Positions 11,282-20,157 of a stretch of 64,000 nt of DNA are shown in pieces. Positions within the stretch are counted from its first letter, which is position 1. Each line of letters begins with the position of its first letter. Source of the DNA: Rariloculus sp965263005 (GTDB lineage Bacteria; Pseudomonadota; Gammaproteobacteria; Steroidobacterales; Rariloculaceae); assembly GCF_965263005.1 (NCBI RefSeq), contig NZ_OZ253579.1:434001-498000 (forward strand). Reading direction: 5' to 3'. The notes beneath the pieces are model-generated. The model saw only the letters and a list, made by a program, of their open reading frames with translations, ran no database searches and was not told where the DNA came from. The position numbers were made by a program, and so were the translations under genes.

Positions 11282-11986
11282 GCTCATTTCGGCCAGCCGT
11301 GCCTCGATCCACGCGCGAACCTGGGCGTTGACCTCCCGTGGTTCCCTTCCCGCGGTCGGTATCGCGGGACCGACCACGACGCGAATCGTGCCCGGCCGCT
11401 TGAGCCAGCCGCGCCGCGGCCAGAACTCGCCGGCGTTATGTGCCACGGGCACGATAGGGCGCCCCGCCGCGCGCGCGAGCAGCGCGCCGCTGAGCCCGTA
11501 GGGACGCGATTCGCCCGGTGGGACGCGTGTGCCCTCGGGAAAAATAACGATCCACAGGCCGTCCGCGAGCCGCTGCTGGCCTTCGGTGATAACCTTCCGG
11601 ACGGCTTTCCGCCCGGCACTGCGGTCTATCGCGATCGGCCGCAGCAACCAGAGAATCCAGCCAAGAATGGGCACCAGGAGCAATTCGCGCTTCATGACCC
11701 AGGTCTGGGTCGGAAACAGCTTGAGTTGAGCGATCGCCTCCCAGGCTGAGGAGTGCTTGACGAGCAAGACTGTGTTCTGCTCGGGCAGATTCCCGAATCC
11801 CTCGACGACATGGTCCAGACGGCAGAGTATACGTAGCAGAAAGAGGACTGAGTCGGCCCAGTACAGACACAATCGATAGGTCACGCGGTGCGGAAACGGT
11901 GCCGACGCGAGCACGACGAGGCCGAAAATGGCCGTCGAGGCGAATAGATACACCGTAAAAGCGATCGAGCCGAGCCACTGCCGCAC
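11270..11986 (-). CDS. plsC: 1-acyl-sn-glycerol-3-phosphate acyltransferase (PlsC family)
   Basis: 238 residues. Predicted to acylate lysophosphatidic acid to phosphatidic acid at the inner membrane. An N-terminal membrane segment spans about residues 6-30. The catalytic block is KHSSAWE at 77-83: His78 is present, but the usual Asp of HX4D is Glu83, a variant I recall from other proteobacterial PlsC proteins. FPEGTR (149-154) is the glycerol-phosphate-binding motif. gmhB lies immediately upstream (1 bp gap), so both probably belong to a leftward glyS-gmhB-plsC operon. Confidence 0.88.
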
Positions 11987-11987
11987 T

Positions 11988-12548
11988 TCAATCGGCCTGC
12001 CGTTCGGTCAACAGCGCGGCGACCGCGCTTGCGAGGTCCGCGTAAATTTCGGCTTTTCGATCGCCGAGTGCCGCACAGGTCCGCTGCCCGTTGCCTGTCC
12101 TCACGAGCACAGGGCGTGCACCTACGGCTACGGCGGCGTCGAGGTCCGAAAGCTTGTCTCCTATGAACGGCACGCCGCGCAACGATTGCCCGAAGTCCCG
12201 CTCGATGCGTCGCAGAAGCCCGGGGGCCGGTTTCCGGCAGCCGCAGGCCTCATCGGGCCGATGCGGGCAGCAGTAAATTCCGTCGAGCGCGCCGCCCGCG
12301 GCTTCAACCTCGCGCTTCATCAGCGCGTTGATGCGCTCGAGACTCCGCGCGGAGAACAGGCCGCGTCCGACCCCGGACTGATTCGTCGCGACGACGACAC
12401 GGTAAGCCGCCCCGTGCAGTCTCGCAATCGCATCGAGGCTGCCCGGAAGCGCACGCCACTGCGACGGCGACTTTATATAGTCGTCGGCGTCGTAGTTGAT
12501 GACGCCGTCACGATCGAGGACGACGAGCTTGCCGGTCGCCGCGCCCAC
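11988..12548 (-). CDS. gmhB: D-glycero-beta-D-manno-heptose 1,7-bisphosphate 7-phosphatase
   Basis: 186 residues, HAD superfamily. It removes the C7 phosphate of heptose bisphosphate in ADP-heptose synthesis for the LPS inner core. The nucleophile and general acid are Asp12 and Asp14 in DRDGVINYD. The zinc loop Cys93, Cys94, His96, Cys102, Cys104 (CCPHRPDEACGC) is complete, and the final HAD motif is FIGDKLSDLDAA. Start GTG at 12548, 3 bp after the glyS stop, indicating translational coupling. Confidence 0.92.
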   Translation of the reverse strand: MGAATGKLVVLDRDGVINYDADDYIKSPSQWRALPGSLDAIARLHGAAYRVVVATNQSGVGRGLFSARSLERINALMKREVEAAGGALDGIYCCPHRPDEACGCRKPAPGLLRRIERDFGQSLRGVPFIGDKLSDLDAAVAVGARPVLVRTGNGQRTCAALGDRKAEIYADLASAVAALLTERQAD

Positions 12549-12551
12549 GCA

Positions 12552-14117
12552 TCAACCTTCGATGCAATCAGCCAGATAGTCGGCCAATTGCCCCGCGCCG
12601 ACCCGCCGTTGCGCGCAACTGTCGCGTTCGCGGACCGTGACCGTGTCGTCCGTCAGCGTCTGGCCGTCGATGGTGACACAGTACGGCGTCCCGGCTTCGT
12701 CCTGGCGCCGGTAACGGCGGCCGATTGCGCCCTTCTCGTCGTAGGCGGCGTCGAGCTTGCGGCGCAGCGCACGGTAGATCGCGCGAGCACGATCGGGCAT
12801 CCCTTCCTTCCTGACGAGCGGAAATACAGCGGCTTTGACGGGCGCGAGCCGCGGGTGCAGCTTCATGACCGTGCGGGCCTCGTTACCGACTTCGTCCTCG
12901 GTATACGCGTCGCACAGAAACGCGAGCGTGGCGCGATCGGCGCCGGCCGCGGGCTCGATGACGTGCGGCAGATAGCGGCGCTCCTCCTCCATCGCGGCCT
13001 GGTCGTCGAAGTAGCGCAGGTCCTTGCCGGTCATCTGCATATGCTGGCGTAGATCGAAGTCGGCCCGGTTCGCGATGCCTTCAAGCTCGCTCTGGCCGAA
13101 CGGAAAACGGTATTCGACGTCGGCGCACGCGGCGGCGTAATGGGCGAGTTCCGAGTCCTCATGCTCGCGCAGCACAAGGTTTTCCGGCCGTATCCCCAGG
13201 CTCACATACCATCGATAGCGGCGCTCGCGCCAGTAGGCGTACCACGCCGGGGCGTCGGCTGCGCGGCAGAAGAACTCCATTTCCATCTGCTCGAATTCGC
13301 GGCTGCGGAACGTGAAGTTGCGCGGGTTGATTTCGTTGCGGAAGGCCTTGCCGATCTGCCCTATGCCGAATGGCAGCTTGACTCGCGTCGTGTCAAGCAC
13401 GTTCTTGAAATTCACGAAGATGCCCTGGGCGGTCTCCGGGCGCAGATAGGCGACGCTGGAGCTGTCCTCGAGCGCGCCTATGTAGGTCTTGAACATGAGA
13501 TTGAACGCCCGTGGCGCCGTGAGCGTACCCGGCTCCGCCGCGCCGGGAGCAAGCGTCCTGGCGCGCAACTCGTCGTTCTCGAGGGCGTTGGCGATCACGT
13601 CGATCGACAGCGCTTCGCCAGCGCGCCGTGATTTTTGGATCGCCCTGACGCGCTTTCGGTGCGGCGCGACGAGTTCTTCGAGCGGCGTCTTGCCGAATTC
13701 CCCGGGCGAACCGAACAGCATATCGGCCACGGTCTCGCGAACGCCTTCCTGTGTCTCGAAGACAAGAGCGAATACGATGAATTGGTCGGCGCGATACCGG
13801 TTCCTGGTCTCCCTGCAGTCGACCATCGGATCGCTGAATCCGCTGACGTGGCCGCTCGCTTCCCAGACTCTCGGGTTCATCAGCAGCGCGCTGTCGAGAC
13901 CGACCATCGCGTAAGCCGACGGGGAGCCCGCGCCAGTCTCAGTCTCGTCGTGGCGGGTGATCATGTCCTCCCACCAGGCCTGCTTGACATTGCGCTTGAG
14001 CGCGACCCCAAGGGGACCGTAGTCCCAGCAGCCGTTCAGACCGCCGTAGATCTCGCTGGACGGAAAGACGAACCCCCGGCGCTTGGTCAGGGAAACGAGC
14101 TTTTCCATCGAGTCCAT
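12552..14117 (-). CDS. glyS: Glycyl-tRNA synthetase, single-chain alpha2 type
   Basis: 521 residues from ATG 14117, which has GGAG 6 bases upstream; the frame continues upstream into a repeat element and is not likely translated there. The chain attaches glycine to tRNA-Gly. It is the homodimeric class II type, not the GlyQ/GlyS alpha2beta2 type usual in gammaproteobacteria: N-terminal KRRGFVFPSSEIYGGLNG, motif 2 region YLRPETAQGIFVNF and FTFRSREFEQMEMEFF, and a C-terminal anticodon-binding domain with GRRYRRQDEAGTPYCVT. The gene is probably of transferred origin, but codon use looks like its neighbours. gmhB and plsC follow in an apparent operon. Confidence 0.94.
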   Translation of the reverse strand: MDSMEKLVSLTKRRGFVFPSSEIYGGLNGCWDYGPLGVALKRNVKQAWWEDMITRHDETETGAGSPSAYAMVGLDSALLMNPRVWEASGHVSGFSDPMVDCRETRNRYRADQFIVFALVFETQEGVRETVADMLFGSPGEFGKTPLEELVAPHRKRVRAIQKSRRAGEALSIDVIANALENDELRARTLAPGAAEPGTLTAPRAFNLMFKTYIGALEDSSSVAYLRPETAQGIFVNFKNVLDTTRVKLPFGIGQIGKAFRNEINPRNFTFRSREFEQMEMEFFCRAADAPAWYAYWRERRYRWYVSLGIRPENLVLREHEDSELAHYAAACADVEYRFPFGQSELEGIANRADFDLRQHMQMTGKDLRYFDDQAAMEEERRYLPHVIEPAAGADRATLAFLCDAYTEDEVGNEARTVMKLHPRLAPVKAAVFPLVRKEGMPDRARAIYRALRRKLDAAYDEKGAIGRRYRRQDEAGTPYCVTIDGQTLTDDTVTVRERDSCAQRRVGAGQLADYLADCIEG

Positions 14118-14186
14118 ACCGATCTCCGGGCTGTTGAGCCGTGGTAAGCGCGAGAGTATAGCGACGCGCGGCACGCGTGGGGAGCT

Positions 14187-14347
14187 AGCAGCCCGAGGCG
14201 AAACCCCGCGTCGCACCGAGACCGGCGAGGCGCCTGCCTGGCAAGGCGCGAGGAGCGAGAATATTGGACATATTTGAGCGACGAGCAACGCAGCTCAGGC
14301 GGGATGCATCGCCGGTCGAATGCAGCGGGGTTTCGCCTCGGGCTGCT
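14187..14347 (+). repeat. Dispersed inverted-repeat element, full copy A
   Basis: 161 bp bounded by a perfect 23-bp terminal inverted repeat (14187-14209 and 14325-14347; arm AGCAGCCCGAGGCGAAACCC plus CGC). The interior is an imperfect palindrome around GAATATTGGACATATTTGAG. It carries no coding sequence. The same element occurs at 52127-52288 and 60958-61151. It lies between glyS and glnA, just upstream of the glnA control region. It looks like a MITE or ERIC-type intergenic repeat. Confidence 0.9.
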
Positions 14348-14453
14348 GGCAGCCCGTCACGCGTCGGCGCCGGCGGCCGTTCGGCCTGGCAGGCCGGGCA
14401 GGGGAGATTGCGGCCACGCCCAAGTTGCTGGCCGCGCCCCTGCTTCCATTTTC

Positions 14454-14468
14454 GCACCGACTTGGTGC
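14454..14468 (+). promoter_or_regulatory. NtrC binding site upstream of glnA
   Basis: GCACCGACTTGGTGC matches the NtrC consensus GCAC-N5-TGGTGC exactly. It lies about 110 bp upstream of the -24/-12 promoter at 14565-14580, a normal enhancer distance. ntrB and ntrC are encoded 2-3 kb downstream. Confidence 0.8.
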
Positions 14469-14564
14469 ATCATGTCGCGCGTCGCGTTCCAACCCGGGGC
14501 AACGGACGGCTCGATTGTGGTCTCAGGACCCGTACAAACAAAGCGATACGCGCTTCGCTCCGAT

Positions 14565-14580
14565 TGGCACGGTTGGTGCA
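14565..14580 (+). promoter_or_regulatory. Sigma54 (-24/-12) promoter of glnA
   Basis: TTGGCACGGTTGGTGCA has GG and GC separated by exactly 10 bases and matches TTGGCACG-N4-TTGCA at all but one of the conserved positions. Transcription would start near 14591, about 95 bases before the glnA ATG. Together with the NtrC site it reproduces the glnAp2 arrangement of enteric bacteria. Confidence 0.8.
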
Positions 14581-14684
14581 TCGTTGCGGGCTCAGAACCA
14601 GTGTTGTGGCCGGGGCGCGCCTGCGGGCGTTTGCTCCTGGTCGCGTCGGACCCACGGCTAAACTAGTAGTAATGGAGAAGAATC

Positions 14685-16094
14685 ATGTCGCCAGCCGACG
14701 TTTTGAAAATGATTGAAGAAAAGGGCGTCAAGTTCGTTGATCTACGGCTGACGGACACCCGGGGAAAGGAGCAGCACGTCAGCGTGCCGAGCCACGTTGT
14801 CGATGACACCTTTTTCGAAGACGGCAAGATGTTCGATGGCTCGTCGATCGCCGGTTGGCGGGGGATCCACGATTCGGACATGATTCTGATGCCGGATACG
14901 TCAACAGCGGTCATGGACGTGTTCAGCGAGGAACCCACGCTCAACATGTTCTGCAACGTGGTCGAGCCGATGACCATGCAGGGCTACAACCGCGACCCGC
15001 GGTCCACGGCCGTGAACGCCGAGGCCTACCTGAAATCGACGGGCATCGCCGATGCGGCGTACTTCGGTCCCGAGAACGAGTTTTTCGTTTTTGACGACGT
15101 GCGCTGGCAGACGGAAATGCACCGAACGTCGTACGTGATCCAGTCGGCCGAAGCCGCGTGGCAATCCGGCGACAAGTTCGATGAAGGCAATATCGGGCAC
15201 CGGCCCAGGATCAAAGGCGGTTACTTCCCCGTGCCGCCCGTCGACTCGCTGCATGACATCCGCTCGGCGATGTGTCTCGCGCTCGAGGAAATGGGCCTGA
15301 CGACAGAGGTGCATCACCACGAGGTCGCGACGGCGGGCCAGGGTGAGATCGGTGTCAAGTTCGACACGTTGGTCAAGAAAGCCGACGCTGTGCAGATACT
15401 GAAGTACGTCGTCATGAACGTCGCACACAGCTACGGCAAGACCGCGACCTTCATGCCGAAACCGCTCGTCGACGACAACGGCAACGGCATGCACGTTCAC
15501 CAGTCGCTGTCGAAGGGCGGCCAGAACATCTTCACCGGAGACGGCTACGCGGGCCTTTCGGATGTCGCGCTTTACTACATCGGCGGCGTCAAGAAGCATG
15601 CGCGCGCGCTGAACGCGTTCACGAACGCATCGACGAACAGCTACAAGCGCCTGGTCAAGGGCTTTGAGGCGCCGACGCTGATCGCGCACTCGGCCCGTAA
15701 CCGTTCGGCTGCCATCCGCGTGCCGTACGTCGCGAACCCGCAGGGGTGCCGCGTCGAGGTCAGGTTCCCCGACAGCACCGGCAACCCGTACCTCTCGTTC
15801 ACCGCGATGATGATGGCTGGACTCGACGGCATTATGAACGAGATCGATCCCGGCGCGCCCGTCGACAAGGATCTCTACGATCTCGCGCCCGAGGAGGAGA
15901 AGAACATCAGGACGGTCTGCTTCTCGCTGCAGGAAGCGCTCGAAGAGCTCGACAAGGACCGCGATTTCCTCAAGGCCGGCGACGTCTTCAGCGACGATCT
16001 GATCGATGCGTACATGGAGCTCAAGGAGGACGAGATCACGTTGCTGCAGAAGTCGACCCATCCGGTCGAGTTCGAGATGTACTACAGCCTGTAG
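14685..16094 (+). CDS. glnA: Type I glutamine synthetase
   Basis: 469 residues, identical in length to the enteric enzyme. It makes glutamine from glutamate, ammonia and ATP as a dodecamer. Recognisable blocks: FDGSSIAGWRGIHDSDM, PENEFFVFDD, HHEVATAGQGEIGVKF, MPKPLVDDNGNGMHVHQS and NRSAAIRVP. Tyr398 in DLYDLAPEE is the adenylylation tyrosine of type I-beta enzymes, so activity is probably controlled by GlnE. ATG 14685 has GGAGAAG just upstream. Transcription should be nitrogen-regulated from the sigma54 promoter at 14565. Confidence 0.98.
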   Translation: MSPADVLKMIEEKGVKFVDLRLTDTRGKEQHVSVPSHVVDDTFFEDGKMFDGSSIAGWRGIHDSDMILMPDTSTAVMDVFSEEPTLNMFCNVVEPMTMQGYNRDPRSTAVNAEAYLKSTGIADAAYFGPENEFFVFDDVRWQTEMHRTSYVIQSAEAAWQSGDKFDEGNIGHRPRIKGGYFPVPPVDSLHDIRSAMCLALEEMGLTTEVHHHEVATAGQGEIGVKFDTLVKKADAVQILKYVVMNVAHSYGKTATFMPKPLVDDNGNGMHVHQSLSKGGQNIFTGDGYAGLSDVALYYIGGVKKHARALNAFTNASTNSYKRLVKGFEAPTLIAHSARNRSAAIRVPYVANPQGCRVEVRFPDSTGNPYLSFTAMMMAGLDGIMNEIDPGAPVDKDLYDLAPEEEKNIRTVCFSLQEALEELDKDRDFLKAGDVFSDDLIDAYMELKEDEITLLQKSTHPVEFEMYYSL

Positions 16095-16122
16095 GCGGCT
16101 GACCGGGAGCTTCCGGCAAGTA

Positions 16123-16160
16123 CCGAATGTGGCGGGATTATCGAGATCCCGCCCATTCGG
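16123..16160 (+). terminator. Hairpin between glnA and the ntrBC genes
   Basis: GGCGGGAT (16131-16138) pairs perfectly with ATCCCGCC (16146-16153), and CCGAAT (16123-16128) pairs with ATTCGG (16155-16160), giving a 14-bp stem with a small bulge. No T run follows. It probably attenuates readthrough from strongly expressed glnA into the regulatory genes. Confidence 0.6.
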
Positions 16161-16196
16161 TTGGCTCCAGGGAACGCCTGGCGTTACGCTTGGAGT

Positions 16197-16748
16197 ATGC
16201 GTACGTGGCTGATCTTTATTTGCATGCTCTTGTCGACGGCGAGTCTCGCCGTACCGGCGTGGACCTGGGTCGACGAGAACGGCCAGCAGCACTTCTCGGA
16301 CCGGCCGATTCCCGGCGCGCGCCGGGTCGAGCTTGTCGGCGCCCCGGCCATTTCGTTGCGACGGCCGGCGGCGGCGCCAGCGCCCCTGTCGGCCACGAAC
16401 AGCGCAACGGCACCCACACCGGCGCGGCTTTACACGACATTTGCCGTCACGAGTCCGGCCGAGCAACAGACCCTTTGGAACATCGAAGGCAGCCTCGATG
16501 TGCTCGTGGAGTTGGCGCCGGCGCTGCGGCCGGGCCATCGGCTCGACGCGTATCTCGACGGCCGCCGGATCACATTCGACAGGGCGGGACCGCAATTCAC
16601 GGTACCGGATGTTTACCGGGGTCTGCACACGCTGCTGGCGGTCATCGTCAACGAGCGCGGCGAGGAAGTGCTTCGCTCGCCGCCCGTGACGTTCATGGTG
16701 CGGCAAACCAGCATTCTCAATCCGAACAACCCGCAAAATCACCGGTAA
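16197..16748 (+). CDS. DUF4124 domain-containing exported protein
   Basis: 183 residues from ATG 16197. Residues 1-20 form a signal peptide (MRTWLIFICMLLSTASLAV), followed by the DUF4124 core WTWVDENGQQHFSDRPIPGA, a Pro/Ala linker and a C-terminal immunoglobulin-like region (FAVTSPAEQQTLWNIEGSL...GLHTLLAVIVNERGE). Function unknown; the family sits between glnA and ntrB in several gammaproteobacteria, suggesting an envelope role coupled only by location. An in-frame upstream ATG at 16161 lies beside the glnA hairpin and is less likely because it displaces the signal peptide. Its stop overlaps the region where ntrB begins. Confidence 0.8.
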   Translation: MRTWLIFICMLLSTASLAVPAWTWVDENGQQHFSDRPIPGARRVELVGAPAISLRRPAAAPAPLSATNSATAPTPARLYTTFAVTSPAEQQTLWNIEGSLDVLVELAPALRPGHRLDAYLDGRRITFDRAGPQFTVPDVYRGLHTLLAVIVNERGEEVLRSPPVTFMVRQTSILNPNNPQNHR

Positions 16749-17818
16749 CAGACCGGCCGCGCGCGCCCGACGCCGGCAGGATACTGCGCAGCCAGACCAC
16801 GGCGCTCGTAGCCGTCGACGACGGCCTGACGGTGACGTACCTCAATGCGGCTGCGCAGAACCTGCTTGGCCTGAGCGAGCGCCAGGCGATCGGCCGGACG
16901 ATCGAGGCGCTCGTGCACCCGGCGGCCGAGCTCGTCAAGCTGTGCCGGCGAGCGCTCAGCACCGGCCTGACCATCGGGTTGCGCGAGTTTTCCGCGCGCA
17001 TCGGTGAGCGCGAGCTCAACCTCCACTGCCAGGCGGCGCCGATCGAGGGCGAGCGCGGCCTGTTGCTTGAGCTCCTCGATACCGACCGGGACCGCATGAT
17101 CCGCCGCGAGGCCGAGATCGCCGCCCAACGCAAGCTTTCGCGCCGCGTGCTCCGCCAACTGGCGCACGAGGTGAAAAACCCGCTGGTCGGCATGCGCGGC
17201 GCGGCTCAGCTGCTCGAGCGCCAGTTTCCCGGCATCGATCTCAAGGACTACACACGCGTGATCATCGACGAGGCCGACCGGCTTGCGGCGTTGGTCGATA
17301 CCGTCCTTACGTCCGGCGGTGCGCCGGCGCCCGTAGACTTCAACGTCCACGAGATCACCGAGCGTGTCGCGAATCTGGTCGGCGCTGAAATCTCGCCGGG
17401 TATCGAGCTCGTCCGCGACTACGACCCGAGCCTGCCGCTTGTAAAGGCCGACCGGAGTCAGATGATCCAGGCATTCCTGAATCTCGCGCGCAACGCCATG
17501 CAGGCCGTTGACGGAGACGGGCGCATCGTGCTGAGAACGCGGGCGCTGCACAATCATCCGCTCGGCGGCGAGCAACACCGGCTCGTGCTGTCGGTCGAGG
17601 TCGAGGACGACGGGCCTGGCGTCTCGGATGAGCTCGACGAGACGATCTTCTATCCTCTCGTGACAGGCAAGAGTTCCGGAACGGGCCTGGGTCTGACGAT
17701 TGCCCAGGACCTCGTGAGCCGAAACGGCGGAGCGATCGAGTTCGACAGCCGGCCGGGCAAGACGGTTTTCAGAATGCGTCTGCCCGTGGACCGGGCTGGC
17801 GCCTCGGACAGTGGGTAG
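16745..17818 (+). CDS. ntrB: Nitrogen regulation sensor kinase NtrB (start unresolved)
   Basis: Two-component kinase/phosphatase that controls NtrC in response to PII. Alignment with E. coli NtrB begins around 16745 (the PDAG-x-IL block lies at 16766-16785), but no ATG, GTG or TTG is present there; a CTG at 16784 is the nearest alternative start, and otherwise translation would begin inside the DUF4124 gene. Domains: PAS (DDGLTVTYLNAAAQNLLGLS), H-box QLAHEVKNPLVGMRGAAQLL with the phosphorylated His, N-box LARNAMQAV, G-boxes DDGPGV and GTGLGLTIA. It overlaps ntrC by 8 bp if ntrC starts at 17811. Confidence 0.9.
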   Translation, partial: VTDRPRAPDAGRILRSQTTALVAVDDGLTVTYLNAAAQNLLGLSERQAIGRTIEALVHPAAELVKLCRRALSTGLTIGLREFSARIGERELNLHCQAAPIEGERGLLLELLDTDRDRMIRREAEIAAQRKLSRRVLRQLAHEVKNPLVGMRGAAQLLERQFPGIDLKDYTRVIIDEADRLAALVDTVLTSGGAPAPVDFNVHEITERVANLVGAEISPGIELVRDYDPSLPLVKADRSQMIQAFLNLARNAMQAVDGDGRIVLRTRALHNHPLGGEQHRLVLSVEVEDDGPGVSDELDETIFYPLVTGKSSGTGLGLTIAQDLVSRNGGAIEFDSRPGKTVFRMRLPVDRAGASDSG

Positions 17819-19232
17819 CGCTCAAGTGGCGACAACGGGAAGGCTTCGCGTCTGGGTCGTCGACGACGACGAGTCCGTCCGGTGGGTGCTCGAGCAAGCG
17901 TTTCGACAGGCGGACATGAGCCCGCGGTGCTTCGAGTCGGCCGAGCAGTGCTGTGCGGCACTTGAGCTCGACAAGCCGGACGTGATCGTTACGGACATCC
18001 GGATGCCCGACATGAACGGGCTGGAACTCATCGAACGACTCGCCGTGACCGACCCCGGAATCCCGGCGATCGTGATCACCGCGCACTCGGACCTCGACAG
18101 CGCGGTATCGGCGTACAAGAGCGGCGCGTTCGAGTATCTGCCGAAGCCTTTCGATGTCGACGCGGCCGTGGAGCTTGTGGCTCGCGCGGCGCGTGAACGC
18201 GTCGTCGTCGCGCCGGAGCCGGCCAATGTCGAGCGGGCCCCTGCGATCATCGGCCAGGCTCCCGCGATGCAGGAGGTGTTCAAGGCGATCGGACGCCTGT
18301 CGCGGTCGAGCATGACGGTCTTGATCACGGGCGAGTCCGGCACCGGCAAGGAACTCGTCGCCCGCGCGCTGCACGACAACTCGTCGCGGCGAGATGGACC
18401 GTTCGTTGCCCTGAACACCTCTGCATTCACCGCGGAGTTGCTCGAGTCGGAGCTGTTCGGCCACGAGAAGGGCGCGTTCACCGGCGCCACCGATCGCCGT
18501 GTCGGACGGTTCGAGCAAGCCAACGGCGGCACTCTGTTCCTCGATGAGATCGGCGATATGTCGTCGGCGCTGCAAACGCGCCTTCTCCGGGTGCTTTCCG
18601 AGGGGGAATTCTTTCGCGTCGGCGGGCAGGCGCCGATCCGTGTCGACGTTCGCGTCGTGGCGGCGACGCACCAGGATCTCGACAAGGCCGTCGAGGGCGG
18701 AACGTTCCGCGAAGACCTCTACCACCGGCTCAACGTCATGCGTATCGAGGTGCCGCCGCTCCGCGATCGCAAGGAAGATATTGTCGAACTTGCACGCTTT
18801 TACCTCGATCATGCAGCGAACGAGCTGGATATTGCGCCTAAAAGTCTTGATCCTGAAACTCAGGAACAACTGCTCAGGTACAATTGGCCGGGCAATGTGC
18901 GCGAGCTAGTGAATCTGTGCCGCCGGCTCACCGCGACGGCGGCCGGCAGCGGGATCACGGTCGACGATCTGCCCCAGGAAATGGGCGGACTGGCGGAGCA
19001 GCCGTACGCGGAGTGGTCCGCGAGCCTCGCGCAGTGGGCCGCGTCGCACCTCGCGGGCAGGCCCGATCAGCCGTTGCTCGGCGAAGCGTTGCCGGCGTTT
19101 GAAACTACGCTGATTCTCGCAGCCTTGAGGCACGCGCGCGGCAAGCGCCACGAGGCCGCGAAGCTGCTCGGCTGGGGCCGCAACACGCTGACGCGGAAGA
19201 TCAGGGAGCTCGGCATCGAGGCGAAGCCCTGA
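17811..19232 (+). CDS. ntrC: Nitrogen regulation response regulator NtrC
   Basis: 473 residues, GTG start. Sigma54-dependent activator for nitrogen-scavenging genes, including glnA upstream. The receiver domain has the acidic pocket VVDDDE and phosphoacceptor Asp62 in VIVTDIRMP. The AAA+ domain has Walker A GESGTGKE (about 174-181) and the sigma54-contacting GAFTGA loop (about 222-227). The C-terminal Fis-type helix-turn-helix is KRHEAAKLLGWGRNTLTRKIREL, read in two blocks. A second possible GTG start is at 17826. The 3' end overlaps the convergent Gfo/Idh gene by 32 bp. Confidence 0.96.
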   Translation: MGSAQVATTGRLRVWVVDDDESVRWVLEQAFRQADMSPRCFESAEQCCAALELDKPDVIVTDIRMPDMNGLELIERLAVTDPGIPAIVITAHSDLDSAVSAYKSGAFEYLPKPFDVDAAVELVARAARERVVVAPEPANVERAPAIIGQAPAMQEVFKAIGRLSRSSMTVLITGESGTGKELVARALHDNSSRRDGPFVALNTSAFTAELLESELFGHEKGAFTGATDRRVGRFEQANGGTLFLDEIGDMSSALQTRLLRVLSEGEFFRVGGQAPIRVDVRVVAATHQDLDKAVEGGTFREDLYHRLNVMRIEVPPLRDRKEDIVELARFYLDHAANELDIAPKSLDPETQEQLLRYNWPGNVRELVNLCRRLTATAAGSGITVDDLPQEMGGLAEQPYAEWSASLAQWAASHLAGRPDQPLLGEALPAFETTLILAALRHARGKRHEAAKLLGWGRNTLTRKIRELGIEAKP

Positions 19233-20157
19233 GCGCCGCGGCGCGCTCGATGTCGTCGATGATCGACTCGGCAAGCTCGAGGGCCGCCTGGCCGTCGCGC
19301 CCCGACACGCGGCACGGCGTGTCGGTGAGCACGGATTCGACAAAGGCTTCGGTTTCTGCGAGCAGCGCGTCTCCCTTGTCGAGGCTCCATCGCTCCTCGG
19401 ATAGCGGGACCGCGCCGCCGCTCGCCACGCGCCGCACTTCCCCGCCGCCGAAGTCGATAGAGACGTACTGGTTCTCCTGAAACACCCTGAACTTTCGCTG
19501 GGCGCTCGTGGATACGCGCGATGAAGTGACGTTCGCAACCGCGCCGTTGGTAAACTCGATGCGCGCGTTGGCGATGTCCGTACTTGCCGTGAGCACGGCG
19601 ATCCCGACGGCCGAAACGCGGCTCGGCCTGGCGTCCACGAGTGACAGAATGACGTCGAGATCGTGAATCATCAGATCGAGCACGACGTTGATGTCGCTGC
19701 CCCGTGACTTAAACGCCGCGAGCCGGTGGCACTCGATAAACCGCACATCGTCAAGTGCCTCGCGCGCGGACAAGAGCGCCGGATTGAACCTCTCCACGTG
19801 CCCGACCTGCAGCTTGAGGCCGCGTTCCTCGGCGAGCTTCGTCAACAAGGCCGCTTCGCGGCTCGTCGGCGTCATCGGCTTCTCGACGAGCACGTGCACT
19901 CCGTGCTCGAGAAAGAACCGGGTCAGCTCGAAGTGCGCCGATGTGCTTGCGGCGACCGTGACGGCATCGACCTTGCCGATCAGTTCCCGGTGATCGGCGT
20001 AGAACGCCGTGGCAAGCTCACGGGCAACGGGCCGTCCCGCAGCTTCGCTGAGATCGCAGAGGCCGACAAGCTCGGCATTGGGTACGGCCGCGTACTTCTG
20101 GGCGTGAAACCGCCCCAGATAGCCGACGCCGATTACGGCAACGCGCAGCCGGCTCAC
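19201..20157 (-). CDS. Gfo/Idh/MocA-family NAD(P)-dependent oxidoreductase
   Basis: 318 residues from GTG 20157. The start is supported by a 4-bp GTGA overlap with the lpxA-like stop codon. N-terminal Rossmann fold VAVIGVGYLGRFHAQKY; signature lysine in VLVEKP; the dehydrogenase domain includes GHVERFNPA and LMIHDLDVILSLV. The family oxidises sugars or sugar nucleotides. Tight coupling to an LpxA homologue recalls GnnA, which oxidises UDP-GlcNAc at C3 for amide-linked lipid A in Acidithiobacillus and Leptospira. The partner aminotransferase GnnB is not in this window, so that role is a hypothesis. Confidence 0.82.
   Translation of the reverse strand: MSRLRVAVIGVGYLGRFHAQKYAAVPNAELVGLCDLSEAAGRPVARELATAFYADHRELIGKVDAVTVAASTSAHFELTRFFLEHGVHVLVEKPMTPTSREAALLTKLAEERGLKLQVGHVERFNPALLSAREALDDVRFIECHRLAAFKSRGSDINVVLDLMIHDLDVILSLVDARPSRVSAVGIAVLTASTDIANARIEFTNGAVANVTSSRVSTSAQRKFRVFQENQYVSIDFGGGEVRRVASGGAVPLSEERWSLDKGDALLAETEAFVESVLTDTPCRVSGRDGQAALELAESIIDDIERAAALRASPRCRAP

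Noticed and set aside
14901..16742. 613-codon open frame antisense to glnA and the DUF4124 gene
   Set aside because: Shadow of two well-supported plus-strand genes; no domain recognisable.
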